DNA of 64,000 nucleotides from Gambelia wislizenii (GCA_030847615.1 JAUMIR010000002.1:285428028-285492027), one strand, 5' to 3'. Positions 11,453 through 24,327 are shown, counted from the stretch's first letter. A program made the numbers and translations. Notes: generated by a model from the sequence alone, not told the origin.

Positions 11453-14400
11453 TTTGGTAGGGGGCTACTTTTTTCAATTAACCAATCAAGATGTGTCCTA
11501 GCATCTTTCAGAAACTCAGTGGCATTAGCTGAATGGAGGAAGGAGGGAGGGAGGGAGGAAGGGAAAGAACTGTAAGCCTTTGGGAAGACTCCCCACAGTT
11601 CTATAATGCTATTAATGCCTTGTCACTCAGAGCAACAGGGCTTTGGTTCCAATAATCCTCTAAACATGTGCTTTCACTCCAAATATTTTCAGGAAAGCAT
11701 GCATGTGACCTTTGCTGAATCAGGACTTTGGAAAAATGCCTAGCGCACAAACTCCTTGAGACTATTATGGTTATGTTGTCCTTTCTTTCCATCCTTAATA
11801 TCTATCATGCTTTTTTTTGTTTTGTTTTGTTTTTGTGGGGACTACATATCTAGTACATTAGAAAAAGATATAAAGGAGACATGGTCAATGTTCTGCAGAG
11901 CTGGAATTTTCTCTCAAACTACTGTATAATCAATTGCAGACCCAAGATATCTCACCACAGAATCTCCTTACTTGCCTAACATGAGAGGGTGGGGGTTTGA
12001 TTGACTCGACCTCCCAGGTGCCATAACATCATTTCACAGTAAATGGAGCCCCACATGTTAATCCTGCTGCTCATTATCCATGGCTCACACAATAGTTTTG
12101 TATGCTGCAGGTGGGTGCAATTCTGGAATGAAAACAGCAAAGAGTTCCCATGAATCAGATGTAGACTAAATATGCAAAATAGATTAGTTTCCTGGGAAAA
12201 GTCCCTCTGATTTCAGCAACTGAAGATTCTTTCTCAAAAGATTTCTTGCCACTCTTATTAGAAATCTGTAGCTGAAGTCTTTTGGGGAGAAGTTCTAAGA
12301 GGTACCGTGGAAGTTGACCACCTGTTGGTGGTTTGTGGTCATGCCTTTCCAATTTCCTTATCTTTGCCAGCACAGAGATTCGTTTACTTTTGATTTTGGC
12401 CAAATCTAGCTGCAGAACATTGTTCAAGACACATGTTCTTTTAATTAGAATATGATATTTCTTGCATGTTTCTCACCAGGGCTCTGCCAAAAGTTTGAAA
12501 ACTTTGATTCTTGGACTGTAACTGGTGACACTGGGAGAGTGGGAAAATCCCTTAATAAAATATTTAAGAGTATGTAATAGTCACCATTTTAAAACCCAGT
12601 CAGCACACAATTGTTTCCTTGACTATTTCATTTCTGAGCTCTTCCAGAGTGGTCCAAAGAAGCTTGAGTTCTCACAGTTTGCCAGGTTTCATCAGATGTT
12701 GCCTCTATATCCACTCTTTCCATTCTTTGGGGGCACCATTTGTAGCAAATTACAGAATTGGATTTTCACTAGGATTCTTCCAAAGGTTTTGTTTTGTTTT
12801 TTTACATTGGTGGTATGATTTACTGAGATGGTCCTGTCACTTGAAGGACACATTTTCTCCTTTCTGAATTAAAAAAAAAAAAAAGTAGAGTTACAGAGTC
12901 ATAATGCAAAAGTGCTATTTTACTGATAACTTGGAACAATTTTTTAAAAAAGAAAATAAGAGAAGAGAACATACTGTTCAAATATGTCTCAGATTTAAAA
13001 AGAAACTCTCTTGAGAGTGGGAATAAAATATTGCAGCTGGTACTAAAAATTGCCAAAAAATAGTCTGGGGAAATGGATACGTTATTTGGATATATTTTTT
13101 AAAAAAAACTTAGAACTACAGTAATAAATACTACTACTTTCCAACACATTTGCCCTGTTAGGATGAGCCCAGAAGTATCTTTCCCCTTCCTTCCTTTCTG
13201 TTTCTTCTTACAGAATTAATCCCATGAGAAAACCTGCCCAATCAGGCCTCTTGATGCTATGTCCAATATACTGTCACTGAGGATAATTGAAAATGAGGGC
13301 AAAGGAGAGAAATTTAAGCAGATACACTTTCCTCAAGAAGTAAAAATAATGTGGTCAGTTTTTCAAATTAGCAATAAGGAACAGTCAAAATACATGATGC
13401 GCAGGGTTGACAATCGGGAAATAGGTATTAACAGGTTTCTGTTCTGAAATAACAAATGAAAGTATAGATTTAACTTAGCCATGTGTTTCTTTGTAAACTT
13501 AACATATATTCAATATTCATAAATTACATGATGTCTACATTTGTGTTTATGGAGGGCCCACTAACCCAAGTATGGGATTTTGACATCTTGTTCAATCTGT
13601 ATAAAAGGAGAAGCTTTCTAACCTTCAGATAGGCAACATGCCTTATGATAAAGGATATCTGCCAGTCTGATAAGGAACAAGCTTTCTAGCCCTCAGGATA
13701 AAGAACATACTTTACAATAAGGTACAACTGGAAACCCTAAATAAAAAACAGCAACAAAATGCTAAATGGAAAACGTTTTTGAGTGTCAAAATGTTTCACA
13801 AGAACAAGCATGCAATTTGCATTCAGTTTTGCTTTTAATTATTAGCTTCCAATTTGTGAAGATTCAACATTTGTTTTTTTTAAAGTGCTTTTGTCTTCAT
13901 CTAAACTCATTGTTATGTAATGAAAGAAAGAAAAATGGGAGGAGGAAGAATACAGAGAAGTTGTTTGTTCTTCACCATGGTACTTCTAGATGTTTGGTGG
14001 ACTATTTAAGTCTGCCTGGAAAGAGAAATGGAAGATACTACTATATCTGCCATCAGTAGCCCAAATTAATCTTGGAAAACATAATTCTCTGTGATTGTTG
14101 CCATGTACCAGAGACATACTTGTTGCTGTGTGCAAGTGATCCTCCAACATCAGAAACATGTACATTACATAGGGAACAGGATCATTCCTTTATGTGTTTC
14201 AAGACAACTACTGCACAGTAGTTGAATGATTTTTTTGCACTACCAAAAGTCATGTGGTATGTCCATATTAAAAACATACTATTTTGTTTACATCTGCTAC
14301 AGGTAGCCAGTAGCACAGAGTTATTGTCTTCCTTTCAAGTGTTATGCACTGTGATCCATGTATGTCTATTTCATAGTAGGTACCATTGTGTTCAATGGAG

Positions 14401-15036
14401 TTACTCCCTAATTAGTGTGTTCAGGGTTGGAACCCAAATATGGGTTTGTTTGCTTGCATCATATAATTGTGAGAATGCTTGGAAGTTAACAATCACTTTT
14501 CCTAAGCACTTACTGTTTGCACACATTTGTAAGATAGGCTGATGCTATGATCCTCATATTTCAGTTGAGGAGGCTTAATGCATTTGGTTTACTTTAGGCA
14601 AAAGAGATGAGATTTGGGCTGAAGAGGTTTCAATTCACATCTTGCTCTTAAATTGCTCCCCTAAAACATCCATTTTGTGAGTCAGCAACTGGACTTGGTG
14701 AGCCAGACCTTGTCTGCAGAGGGGGCTTATTCTCTTCTGCAGTTCCCAGCTAAGATGCGAAAGGGGTATGTGGAACTGTCCACTGTGACATTTTAGGAGG
14801 TGCTGACAGGGGCTTTGGTCTACCATACCACTCTAATTTCTCCATGTGGTTCTTTCATAGAAATAGTTATTGACAGTTGAACTTATATTTGTTTTAAACC
14901 CCATCAAAAACTTTACTAAACTAGCACATATCAGTGCTTAGAACAGGTTTCATTTAATAGCCGTACTTAGTAGCACAGAATTTGGTGTTTCAGTGACACA
15001 GCAATAGTGTTACTTCAAATATCACAAGCAAATAAT
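11453..15036. other. Intron sequence, 3.6 kb, no recognised features
   Basis: AT-rich. A GGGA/GGAA short tandem run lies at 11536-11563 and T/GTTTT runs at 11812-11835. No exon or known repeat family seen. Confidence 0.4.
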
Positions 15037-15130
15037 GTACAATAGACCCCCGTACTTGCAGGACTTTACCCACATCCGAAAGGATATGGCCTCTCTAAGC
15101 ATCTTCTACATCCTCCAATGCAACTCGATG
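15037..15130 (+). repeat. Tigger-like DNA transposon end (family A)
   Basis: It begins GTACAATAGACCCCCGTACT, then GCCTCTCTAAGCATCTTC and TCCTCCAATGCAACTC. It parallels the minus-strand sequence of 1-145 and 15726-15944. Confidence 0.45.
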
Positions 15131-15725
15131 TTATGATTTGGCTGGAAGTCATTCATTTTAATAAGGTTCACTATTATCTCCTGCAGATATGGGATATTGT
15201 ACATTGGTACAAATATATGAGATATACCATTACAGCTATATAAGAGAGGGCTACTAGTAAGTTTATGAATGCTCAAATGTTCTTCTCCCATTTTAAAAAA
15301 ATATGTGTTACTTTTCTCAAACAATATGTTATATGCAGATTGTTTTTTGAGCAATCACTTCTGCATCTTTCCTTTATTTTGAAGGCTCAGTTGACAACTA
15401 TTTCTAAAAGGCTGAAAATAGTTTGGGAGTGGCAACTGTCAGCTGGATCTTGGATATGGTTGTCACACCTCTACCTCAAAGTATTGCTGGTTTTTCAAAT
15501 TCTTTAAAGTTTTAGCTTTCTCTGAAAAGACCAGGGCTAAACAATTGAGAGAGTTGTACCTATTTCCCCAAGTGACATTGTTGTACAGGCACATTTCCCC
15601 CATATACAGTATGCTCCCGCCCCCATCCATATGAGAAATCTTCCCAGACTTACCACAGAGAGTGAAAATCACAGATAGTGAACCCTGTGTTTCCAGCAGA
15701 AGCATACCATAGAATAATTGCTGGA

Positions 15726-15944
15726 GGATCTCCAAATGCCTAGAGAGGTGTTCTCTCTAGGCATTTTGTTTTCTATTAAATGTGAAGTTCTCTATCCACT
15801 TCTGAAAAAATATGTTTTCTCTAGGCATTTGGAGGTCCTCCAGTGCAACTTCCACTGGAGGACCTAAAAAATGCCTAGAGAGAACATATTTTTTCAGAAG
15901 CAGGAAGTGAAACTGCAGGTATTGGTCCTGCTGTTGTACTGATT
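15726..15944. repeat. Family A element fragments arranged as inverted repeats
   Basis: Contains a small hairpin, ATGCCTAGAGAG/CTCTCTAGGCAT (15737-15764), then a longer palindrome at 15799-15900. The blocks CTCTAGGCATTTGGAGGTCC and its complement are the same as those at the window start. Confidence 0.6.
15799..15900. repeat. Inverted repeat, 47-48 bp arms
   Basis: The left arm 15799-15845 and right arm 15853-15900 are reverse complements apart from a few differences, around a 7-base spacer. It can form a hairpin or cruciform. Probably two ends of the same DNA transposon family joined head to head. Confidence 0.85.
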
Positions 15945-18172
15945 CATTTCTGATGTCCCACTTAAGATGTAGCTCATCCTAAAAATTCAGAACTCTTCTC
16001 GAAATGATCAGCTCATCTTAATGGGTCATGGCTGATGGTTTCCGTGTGATTGGGATGGTGAATTCACACTGGGTTTATTCAACATTTTGAAAGAATCATC
16101 CAAGGTGTTGAACCCTGTCCCCAAAATAGGTTCAGCACCTCTTTTAATACTTGCACTAAAATCTGAGGCAGTTGTTCCACTCCCTTATGTGGGAACCACC
16201 ATACTGATAACTCTTCTGCCAGCTAGGGTGGTTTACACATATATGTAGATTGCTACTTGGATGAAATAGACTCCATTGGAAAGCAATATTTGTGAGGTGA
16301 GTTTACGTGATAATAAGTTTACACCTGCAAGTTGGCATTGCAGTCAATAGTCAACAAGCTGTGGCAGTCAATAAGATATGCACAAATATCCTTCAGTGTA
16401 CTGGATGAAGTGCTAATCTGTAGGTTGATCTTAGCTATTGACAAGAGTTACTTTTGATGCAAGTGAATTGGAATGAAAGTCCTAAGTCTAATTGCTAGTC
16501 CAAAATAGAGCAGATCCACCGAAGCCATTGCTGAATGGTAAGTCAACACTTAATGTAAATCTAATTGATTTCCGTGGGTCAACTCTAATTAGGACTTGTA
16601 ATTGGATGTAGGTCATAACCAATCAGGACAAATGGGTATGTGTGTGCTCATGCATGCATGTACACGTGCGTGCACACATACACACATAAGATATCCACTT
16701 GTTTGGTCCATATCTCTCTCTTCATCCTTTTTTTCTTCCAAGGGGCAGCTCAAGCATCCATAACATCTCCAGAAGGTCTATTTGGCAACATTTCACAAGG
16801 GTGGTTAAACTCTGTTGCCTTTGCTGTTGGAACTGGAAGGAACTCCTATCTGCTGTGGTGGGTTTGGCACATCTTTTACAAACAGCTTAATTCCTTGCAG
16901 ACATAACCATGCCCAAGCCCTCTGAAATTCATATGCATAAGTACTCCTATATCTATACATGATTGCAGCTAATATTACTTAGCAGTGGCATGACTTGGGG
17001 ACCATTTGCTTGACTATGAAACAAATCAATTGTCAGTGGGATGAAAGACTATCCATTTGCATCTTCTGTATCCTGCAGGGAAATGGTCTATGACATTGTG
17101 AAACAGTGCAGCCTTTCACAGTTGCAATTCTAAACACAACACAACAGGATACAAGTGCTCCACTAACATCCTGCAATTTCTGGAAGTGTTCCATAGAACC
17201 ATAAACTGTTACTGGCATTTCCTGTCCCTATGAAGATGACAGAATTTCTTTTAATGCATTAAAAAAAATACACTTTGCATCTTTACAAACCAATTTCATT
17301 TGAGGGATTCAGCCTTCACTACAGATCATGTGTTTTGATAAAACATCTATGCATAACTACTACTGGATCGATATATTTTATTCTGGCTTCTCTAACCAGA
17401 ACTTTAATTTAAATTTAAGTGTCCTCCAAGACAATATAGGGACTGACTGTGTGGGAAGGGTGTCCTGTTAATTATATCTCCCCCCTGTGTTTTTTTAAAA
17501 GAACTCCCTATTTCCATCAAGTGAAAACTTACACTTCATTGTCCGTATGTACATACCATTCATCTTTATCCATCTCTTACAACAATAATGCATGGATGGA
17601 TAATGCAATGCAACAATAATGCATTGTCATGGGTGGCATATTTTTAAAATTTTGCACGCGCACACACACACACACACACATGCACACAATTAAAAATAAA
17701 TTGGAAATGTCAAATGGTCCAAAATTCAGCAGCCAGCATTTGTCAGGAGACTGAGCCAAATGGTCACTAGATACCAAGATGAAAGGGACAACAAGATGAG
17801 ACTTATGGCTTGCTTTTTTGATTATAATGTCTGTAGTGATCTGTAAGAGGTGGGGGAGCAGTTCAGTGTCTTTAAATCTTTTTGAAGTATTTTTTTTCCA
17901 TTTCTTATATGATGTCCTTTTAGATTTAAAAACAACAACAATAACAACAGCATAGCAAGGCCTTCTTTGAGGCAGGCAGTATTACCAAGAGCTAGGAACA
18001 AAATTTGGTAATGCCTGGGACATAGAAGGTGCTCCTTCCCTGCAATGCTATTTATACCAGGACTCAGTTTGCATATTGCAATGCCAAACTCACGTCAACA
18101 TCACTGGTCACTTGTTCATTTTCAGACACAGTTTAAAGGGCTGGTATAGGGAATTAAATACCCTAAAGGTCC
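15945..18172. other. Intron sequence; simple repeats only
   Basis: An alternating TG/CA-rich tract lies at 16638-16688 and a pure (CA)10 at 17661-17680. No gene or known repeat family recognised otherwise. Confidence 0.4.
17661..17680. repeat. (CA)10 microsatellite
   Basis: A perfect CA dinucleotide run preceded by CGCG. Confidence 0.95.
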
Positions 18173-18346
18173 TGACAGATCTTGGAAGCTAAGCAAGTTC
18201 AGCCCTGGTTAGTACTTAGAAGAGGAATCATTAAATAATGCCAGATGCTGTTTCAGAGGAAGGAGCTGGCAAACCACATCTGAGTATTCCTTGCCTAAGA
18301 AAACCCTATGAAGTCCATGAGGTCGTCAGGAGGCACATACATGCAT
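18170..18346 (+). repeat. 5S rRNA-derived SINE, partial
   Basis: It reads GATCTTGGAAGCTAAGCAAG, then CAGCCCTGGTTAGTACTTAG (5S boxes A to C) and the tail TGAGTATTCCTTGCCTAAGA, AAACCCTATGAAGTCCATGA. It lacks the very 5' end of 5S. Confidence 0.8.
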
Positions 18347-18529
18347 AGGGAATTAAGAGAGCTGTCATTCAACAACATCTGATAAGGCCACATTTTCCCG
18401 ATCCCTCCCACAAAGTATCCAGGACCAAGGTGTATTTTGTTCCTATAAAGACATGCCTGTGATTTTGAAATCCATTTCTAGGCCTTGCTGTTGGTGCTAT
18501 TGCATGGTATCTGGAGAATGAACAGGACA

Positions 18530-18660
18530 GGCAGGGCCATTTCACAGGTGGTAGCATGGCTCTGGACCACCTTTCTAGTTGGGCTCCATCAGGCTTCCTC
18601 TTTAAGTGCCTTCCTAAAAAAGCTGAAGACATATCTGTTTTGGTAAGCTTTTAAAATTTG
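18530..18660 (+). repeat. LINE 3'-end fragment (L2/CR1-like)
   Basis: The stretch GCTTCCTCTTTAAGTGCCTT then AAAAAAGCTGAAGACATATC, translating as LP..LKKLKTYLFW, resembles the post-RT end of L2/CR1 LINE ORFs. Short and diverged. Confidence 0.35.
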
Positions 18661-20242
18661 GTTCATCCTGCTATTGCTTCTGTTCTGGCAACAAGTTTAG
18701 CCTTCTGAAGCTGAGCCTAACTGTCTGTTGTGATTTGAATTGTTTGCTCTTAATGACAGTGTTATCTTTACTCTATTGTCATATTTTATTATAGGTACAT
18801 ATTTTACATATATTACATGAAAAATAAAGTTGCTATAAGAATTAAGGGTAATAGACTGGGGGGGCAGGGATTGGCTTAAATTTAAAGTTAGGGGAAAAAA
18901 ACACCTTGAACTATAGTGAATACTTGGAAACACAAGATAATATTTGTATCTCAAGGCATTTCTAGACAGAGAACTCATGCTAGCAGTTAGAAAGCACTCT
19001 GCAGCTGTGTTGGCTTTTTCTGCTTAAAAGATTTTCCTCCTGTAAGGAAAAAACTGAGGAAGCAGTAGAAAAACAAGGGAGGATTATGAGTAGAGACTGA
19101 TGTTGTTTGAAGCCCCTATAAAAGTCAGCGAATGAGGAAGGGCAATGATATAATAAAAACCTCATCTGAACGTCCTCTCAGGCACAAATCTCCTGATGGT
19201 TAGGTGCTTCTCTCAGTACCTGGTTGCAGCAAGAAGACAAGTGTTGCACAAATCAAATCCTGAACTTCACTGCCTTGTCAGGTGTCCAAGATAGTCTTCA
19301 CGCATAGGAAGCCCCATTTGGACATATGTGTTTTGGTTTGTTTTTAAAAAAGGTGAATTGGAACCATGGAGAACAGTGCTCTTGTGTCTTTAATGGTTGG
19401 ACAGAAGAGTAACTTTGGCAGGCACATCTCTTCATATAGCACCTGCTGAAATTTTCCCTATGTTCTTTTAACTCTTACAAGCACAAGAGGCTTAGTCTAA
19501 TCTTTTGGCGTCTGTGTTGAAAAAAGAAAAACAGAACTACTTGTGGTCTCATGTGCCCGAGTGCCCAACTGAGATAGCAATCAATACTTTCAGGTCTGAC
19601 ATGTCCCAGGCTTACAGAGATTGCTGCCATGTGCCTCCAAGTTGGGGTCAGAGCACCTGTACTCTCATATCACAGGTGGGCAACTGCATCAGGTCCAGAG
19701 ACCAATTTTTCTCCCCTGAAGACACTCCAAGGTTGCACAGAGAGCCAAAAATGCCAAAAAAAAAAAAAAGACCACAAAACTGGAAGTGGCCAGACACCCA
19801 TATTGTTTTAATATCTTTTTTTTTTTAATGTGGACGGGGGAGAGGGGTCTGTAAACTTGATTGAAAGATGTATTGCTGCTCCTGGAGGCTTCCAGGAGTG
19901 AAATCTCAGGAAAATGGCAGTCTGCGGAGCGGAGGGGCGGGTACTGCAGGCCATAAAGGCAGCCTTACGGGCTACATGCAGCCCAGGGCTGCACTTTGCC
20001 CACTTCTCACCTTAAATAGTTGCACCAAGAAGTAGAAACTTCAGCAGAGGCAAAATAAAGGTGATTTTTCTCACTCACTGATGCTACATGTGTCCTGCCC
20101 TGCCCTTCATTCCATCTAAACACCTTATGGACTATTTCTTTATTTTCCACCTCATCCTATTAGCAAATCACCTACGGACTAGATAAGATAGGTTGTGGGT
20201 TTCTCTATGTAAGTCAGACTTTCTGGCAGGCCTTTCATGATT
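18661..20242. other. Intron sequence; A- and T-homopolymers
   Basis: Homopolymer runs near 19755-19769 (A) and 19816-19826 (T). No exon or certain repeat. Confidence 0.35.
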
Positions 20243-20603
20243 AGAATCATAGAATCATAGAATTGCAGAGTTGGAAGAGACCACGAGGGCCATCCAGTCC
20301 AACTCCCTGCTACGCAGGAAATCACGATCAAAGCATCCCCGACAGATAGCAATCCAGCCTCTGTTTAAAGACCTCCAAGGAAGGAGACCCCACCACGCTC
20401 CGAGGGAGTGTGTTCCACTGCAGAACAGCTCTTACTGTCAAAAAGTTCCTCCTAACGTTGAGGTGGAATCTCTGTTCCTGGAGCTTGCATCCATTGCTCC
20501 GTGTTCCAGTCTCTGGAGCAGCAGAAAACAAGCCTGCTCCATCCTCAACGTGACGCCCCTTCAAATACTTAAACAGGGCTAACGTAGATCCTGGCCTCAG
20601 GAG
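20243..20603 (-). repeat. CR1 LINE 3' end
   Basis: On + it starts with the CR1 terminal octamer repeats AGAATCATAGAATCATAGAA, then GTTGGAAGAGACCACGAGGG and CCATCCAGTCCAACTCCCTG. It continues through the end of the CR1 reading frame in reverse. Diagnostic CR1 3' terminus. Confidence 0.9.
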
Positions 20604-20827
20604 CTGCATTTGCTGGCCTTTTTTTTTAATCTTGTGTACATTTGGTTTTAATGTGATTTTAGTTAGATGGTTTTAATTTTATATTGTTTAATTTCTTTTT
20701 ATGGGGGAGGGTGGGGTGGGTGGTGCTTTTGGTCATTATTACAATGTTTTAATTGTTGGAAGCTGCCCCAATTGCTTTTAGCAGAGGGGTGTGGTATAAA
20801 TAAATTATTATTATTATTATTATTATT
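20604..20827 (+). repeat. LINE 3' UTR with (ATT)n tail
   Basis: A T-rich stretch with GGAAGCTGCCCCAATTGC, then GTGTGGTATAAATAAATTAT and (TTA)8 at 20803-20827. This resembles the GGTATAAATAAATTATTATT tails of reptilian LINEs. Family not resolved. Confidence 0.5.
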
Positions 20828-21253
20828 TCTTGGGAGGAGTTAAGCATATGTCTAAATCGGAATTAGTTTAGCTGCTAGACTCTAGCGTGTGTTTGCAAAC
20901 TAAACTATATTTACTTCAATGATCTGTCATGTGGCTCTTCATCTATTGCCATGTTTTAAAGATTGAAATACGTGCAAGAATTATCAGTGGCTGACTTGTT
21001 GATTGCAGGCAAGCAAAAGAAAAACACAGAAACTCTAGGGGGAAAGAGGGTACAATAGTATGCAAAAGTAATTTATTTCCGGTGTACAGTTCTGGGAATT
21101 TCTTGGTTTCCCAGCTTCTGAATGTACATATTTGAATTTCCCAGAGGGTCTCAGCAGGTCTGAATTCCTTTATGCCTTGGGAAAGCTGCTCAGTGGATCG
21201 TGGGCTTCTTCATGACTAAAGAAAGGGGGAGGGGGGCAAAGACCCATGAACTT
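20828..21253. other. Intron sequence without recognised features
   Basis: No gene or known repeat seen. Confidence 0.35.
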
Positions 21254-21488
21254 TTTAAAGAAACAGGAAAAGATATTCCATCTAAACATTAGGAAGAACT
21301 TCATGATGGTAAGAGCTGTTCAGAAGTGGAATACACTGCCTTGAAGTGTGGTGGAGTCTCCTCTTTAGAGGTTTTTAAACAGAGGATGGATGGCCATCTG
21401 TCAGGAATGATTTGATTGTGTATTCCTGCATGGCAGGGGTTGGACTGGATGGCCCTTGTGGTCTCTTCCAACTCTATGATTCTATGAT
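21254..21488 (+). repeat. CR1 LINE 3' end
   Basis: It reads AGGAAGAACTTCATGATGGT through GGGGTTGGACTGGATGGCCC and ends CTATGATTCTATGAT, the CR1 octamer tail. It is oriented away from the copy at 20243. Confidence 0.9.
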
Positions 21489-21621
21489 CCCTAGCTGCAG
21501 CCCATGGAAAGTTTGTTCTTTAAAGTAATTTGCCATGTAATTCACTATGAAGGCCAAAAAATGGAACTCCTAGACATTGATGTTACCAAACATGCCCAGA
21601 ATCCTGTATCAGGTGCTTCGT

Positions 21622-22077
21622 TAAGTACTGTATACTTAACTAAACAATTTCTCCTGGCCCAGGCCCACCCACCCACCCCCGCAACCTGATGGAAATTTTT
21701 GCCATTCCAGTTTCCGGCAGAAGGGGGACCTCCTTCTCCCCGTGCAGCTGATGCCTGGTAAAGTAGGTTGGGAGAAGGGGGTTATGATTGTGGCAGTACA
21801 GTACAGTAGTATCAAAATTGTAACTATAGTAGCAGTTACAGATGAGTAAATCTAGGTAACTTTCATATTCACAATTGATGCTTAGTCATGATTGTGACAC
21901 TATTGCCACAATCATAACTCCCCCCCGCCCCAACTAGCATTACCAAGCATCAGCAGCATCGGGAGAAGGAGATCCATTCTGCCGGTGATTGGAGCGTGAA
22001 TGAATGATGTTTCCGTTAGGTTTTGGGGGGGGGGGGGTGTCCGGCCAGGAGTGATTACCTAGTTAAGTATACAAAGT
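21622..22077. mobile_element. Foldback (MITE-like) element, about 455 bp
   Basis: A long inverted repeat. The outer ends GTATACTTAACTA and CTCCTGGCC recur in inverted order at 22040-22077. The inner arms 21714-21795 and 21903-21985 (CCGGCAGAA...CTCCTTCTCCC... TTATGATTGTGGCA) are reverse complements with moderate divergence. No protein is encoded. I found no clear target duplication. Superfamily unknown. Confidence 0.75.
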
Positions 22078-22306
22078 ACAATCGGCCCTCTGTATCCACG
22101 GATTTGGTATCCACGGATTCCATTATCCATGGCTTGACAATATCCCCCCACCCACCCCCACACACACAAAAACAAACCCAAGAAGCAAATGTTGATTTTG
22201 CCATTTTATATAAGGGACACCATTTTGCTATGCCATTGTTTATAATGGGACTTGAGCATCCATGGATTTTGTTATTCACGAGGGGTCCTGGAACCAAACC
22301 CCAGCA
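22078..22306 (-). mobile_element. Tigger-like MITE (MER2-like), diverged copy
   Basis: On + it reads CAATCGGCCCTCTGTATCCA, CGGATTTGGTATCC and ends GGGGTCCTGGAACCAAACCC. Same family as 27942, 33185 and 48248. It contains a C/CA-rich insertion at 22145-22180. Confidence 0.8.
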
Positions 22307-22412
22307 AACTGGCAAAACCACCTTTGAGCACTCCTTGTCTAAGAAAACCCTATGAAATTCACGGGGTCACCATAATTCAACAGGAAACTTGAAGGCACAT
22401 ACACACACACAT
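22307..22412 (+). repeat. 5S-SINE tail fragment
   Basis: It reads TGGCAAAACCACCTTTGAGC, ACTCCTTGTCTAAGAAAACC and CTTGAAGGCACATACACACA. Only the 3' half is present, directly abutting the MITE on its left. Confidence 0.7.
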
Positions 22413-22599
22413 ATTGAAGGGTGTGCTGCACTGGTAAGTGGTTGTCTTCCCAGGATTTGTTACAGTCCTGTTCCCATTAGTTTCCTGAAAATCAAGAGCT
22501 CTAAGCAAGGTGAAGGAAGGATAATTTATGTTAAGAAAACCATATTTTGCACACACACAAAAATTCACAGCTGAAAATAGAAACAGCTTTTGTATTAGT

Positions 22600-22665
22600 G
22601 ATACCTAGTTTCTCCCATATTACAACCAAAATGATACCTAGTTTCTCCCATATTACAACCAAAAT
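22600..22665. repeat. Perfect 33-bp tandem duplication
   Basis: Units 22600-22632 and 22633-22665 are identical (GATACCTAGTTTCTCCCATA...). A recent local duplication. Confidence 0.95.
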
Positions 22666-23880
22666 AGCAGTTAAACTCTCTAGCTGCAATGCATAAAAGG
22701 GTAGTTTGTACATTCATGTTTGTGCAGTTTGTGCATACTACTAGTAGGGTTAGGATGCACCCTTCTCCCACTCAGTGATTTAACCTCTAGAGCTAAATTC
22801 TAGATTCTGAAAAACTGGACTCTGAAGATTGAGAACAACCCAGCTGTTCTAAGGCACCAGGTGTGTAAGGCTGAGGGCTTATCTACAGTAGCCAGGATAT
22901 GCTGGCTCCATGCTGGCGTATCCTGACTTCAGAGCTGGTCCATTCCCACCACCACCACCATTACCTGGAGAAAACAGGCCAGAGTCCAAACAGGATACCG
23001 GTTGTCGGTGCAGCCACCACCACCGCCACCATTTTCTCTGCTAATGCAGAAGCTGGGAAGGGGGCCGACAACCTGTGACTGCAGGCCCTCTGCATGTCAC
23101 CAGCTTTGATCACATGCTACAGGCCCTCTGCCTGATTTCTGGGAGAGCCAGGGAGCTGGCGGTGGCAGCGAGGAACGGTGTGCTGGGACGGACTCCTGCA
23201 GTCATACAGGACCTGATCCGGCAGTACCAGATTAGGGGGTTTTTCCTATAGGGGTTTATCAGGCCCTATCCCGACTTTCCCCCATTCCAACCCTGGGGTG
23301 GTAAGGACTGCCTGGAAGCATATCAAGGTAAATAAATGCCCTGCATCATTTGGACTGCAGGGCTCTGGAATGGGGGCAAGCCAGGGTAAACTGCCTGTGT
23401 AAATAATCCCTGAATCCACACGAGGGCTATAACCCAGCTCCAGTGCGCAGTATCCTGCCCCAGTTTGACTGTTAATGGCCAAACACCCATTTTATCTGAA
23501 CTCAAATATACAGTTATTTGCATACACACAATGAACATAATAGGTTTAGAAGCACGGCCTGATCCAAGACGTCTTTACTAGAACCCGGGATTAAATTCTC
23601 ATTGAGTTTAATAAAATGTAACACTAACACCCCAGCAAGTAGAGAGTATCAGACTTTCAGATATTCAGATATTAGAATATGTGCATACATATGCTGAACA
23701 AAAAAAGGGGGTGACACCAGACTTGTGGATGAGGATGCCAAGCTAATCACTCAGCAATCTGTCCCACCCTCCAACCACCACCACCCAATTCCACCCCAAT
23801 CCGGATTTGGGGTGCAGGACACATGTTGCAAAAAAAAAAGAGAGTTTTTTTCTAGAAACTACAGAGTAAAAAGGGTTTTT

Positions 23881-23911
<31 letters not shown>

Positions 23912-24327
23912 TTAAAGCCCTTGGGTGTCTAAAAGAAGTGTTTTCAATTCAAAACCAGAAGAACGCTGTGTTTCCAACGGGACTGGGATTGAGGTGAGGA
24001 TGAATTATTTTGCAGGTGTGGATTCAGTTTATGTTTTCAAACCTGGGCTTCAAACAGCTCTGAGACCATATTTCCTGTGCTATTCTCCCAATGTATCCAT
24101 TTTTTTTTTTTATCTGCATCACAAAATGTGGAAAAATGTGAAAACTTAAGGGTAAATTGTTTTCTGGTGTTTGTATTTGTTGAGGAACTGCAAATAAAGT
24201 GACTTCATATTGAAAAGCTAATCAAACATATTTCCTCTTCATCCCCATTTGGACTTTTTGTCCTTTCAGTATTTCAATTATAAGTGGCTCTGAGTCCCAG
24301 GTTTCAGGCAAAGAGACTCCTCCAGGG
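22666..24327. other. Intron sequence; GC-rich patch and simple repeats
   Basis: A GC-rich stretch at about 22890-23280 has CCACCACCACC runs and looks like an unnamed repeat. A pure (AC)14 lies at 23883-23910. No exon seen. Confidence 0.35.
23883..23910. repeat. (AC)14 microsatellite
   Basis: Perfect dinucleotide run. Confidence 0.95.
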
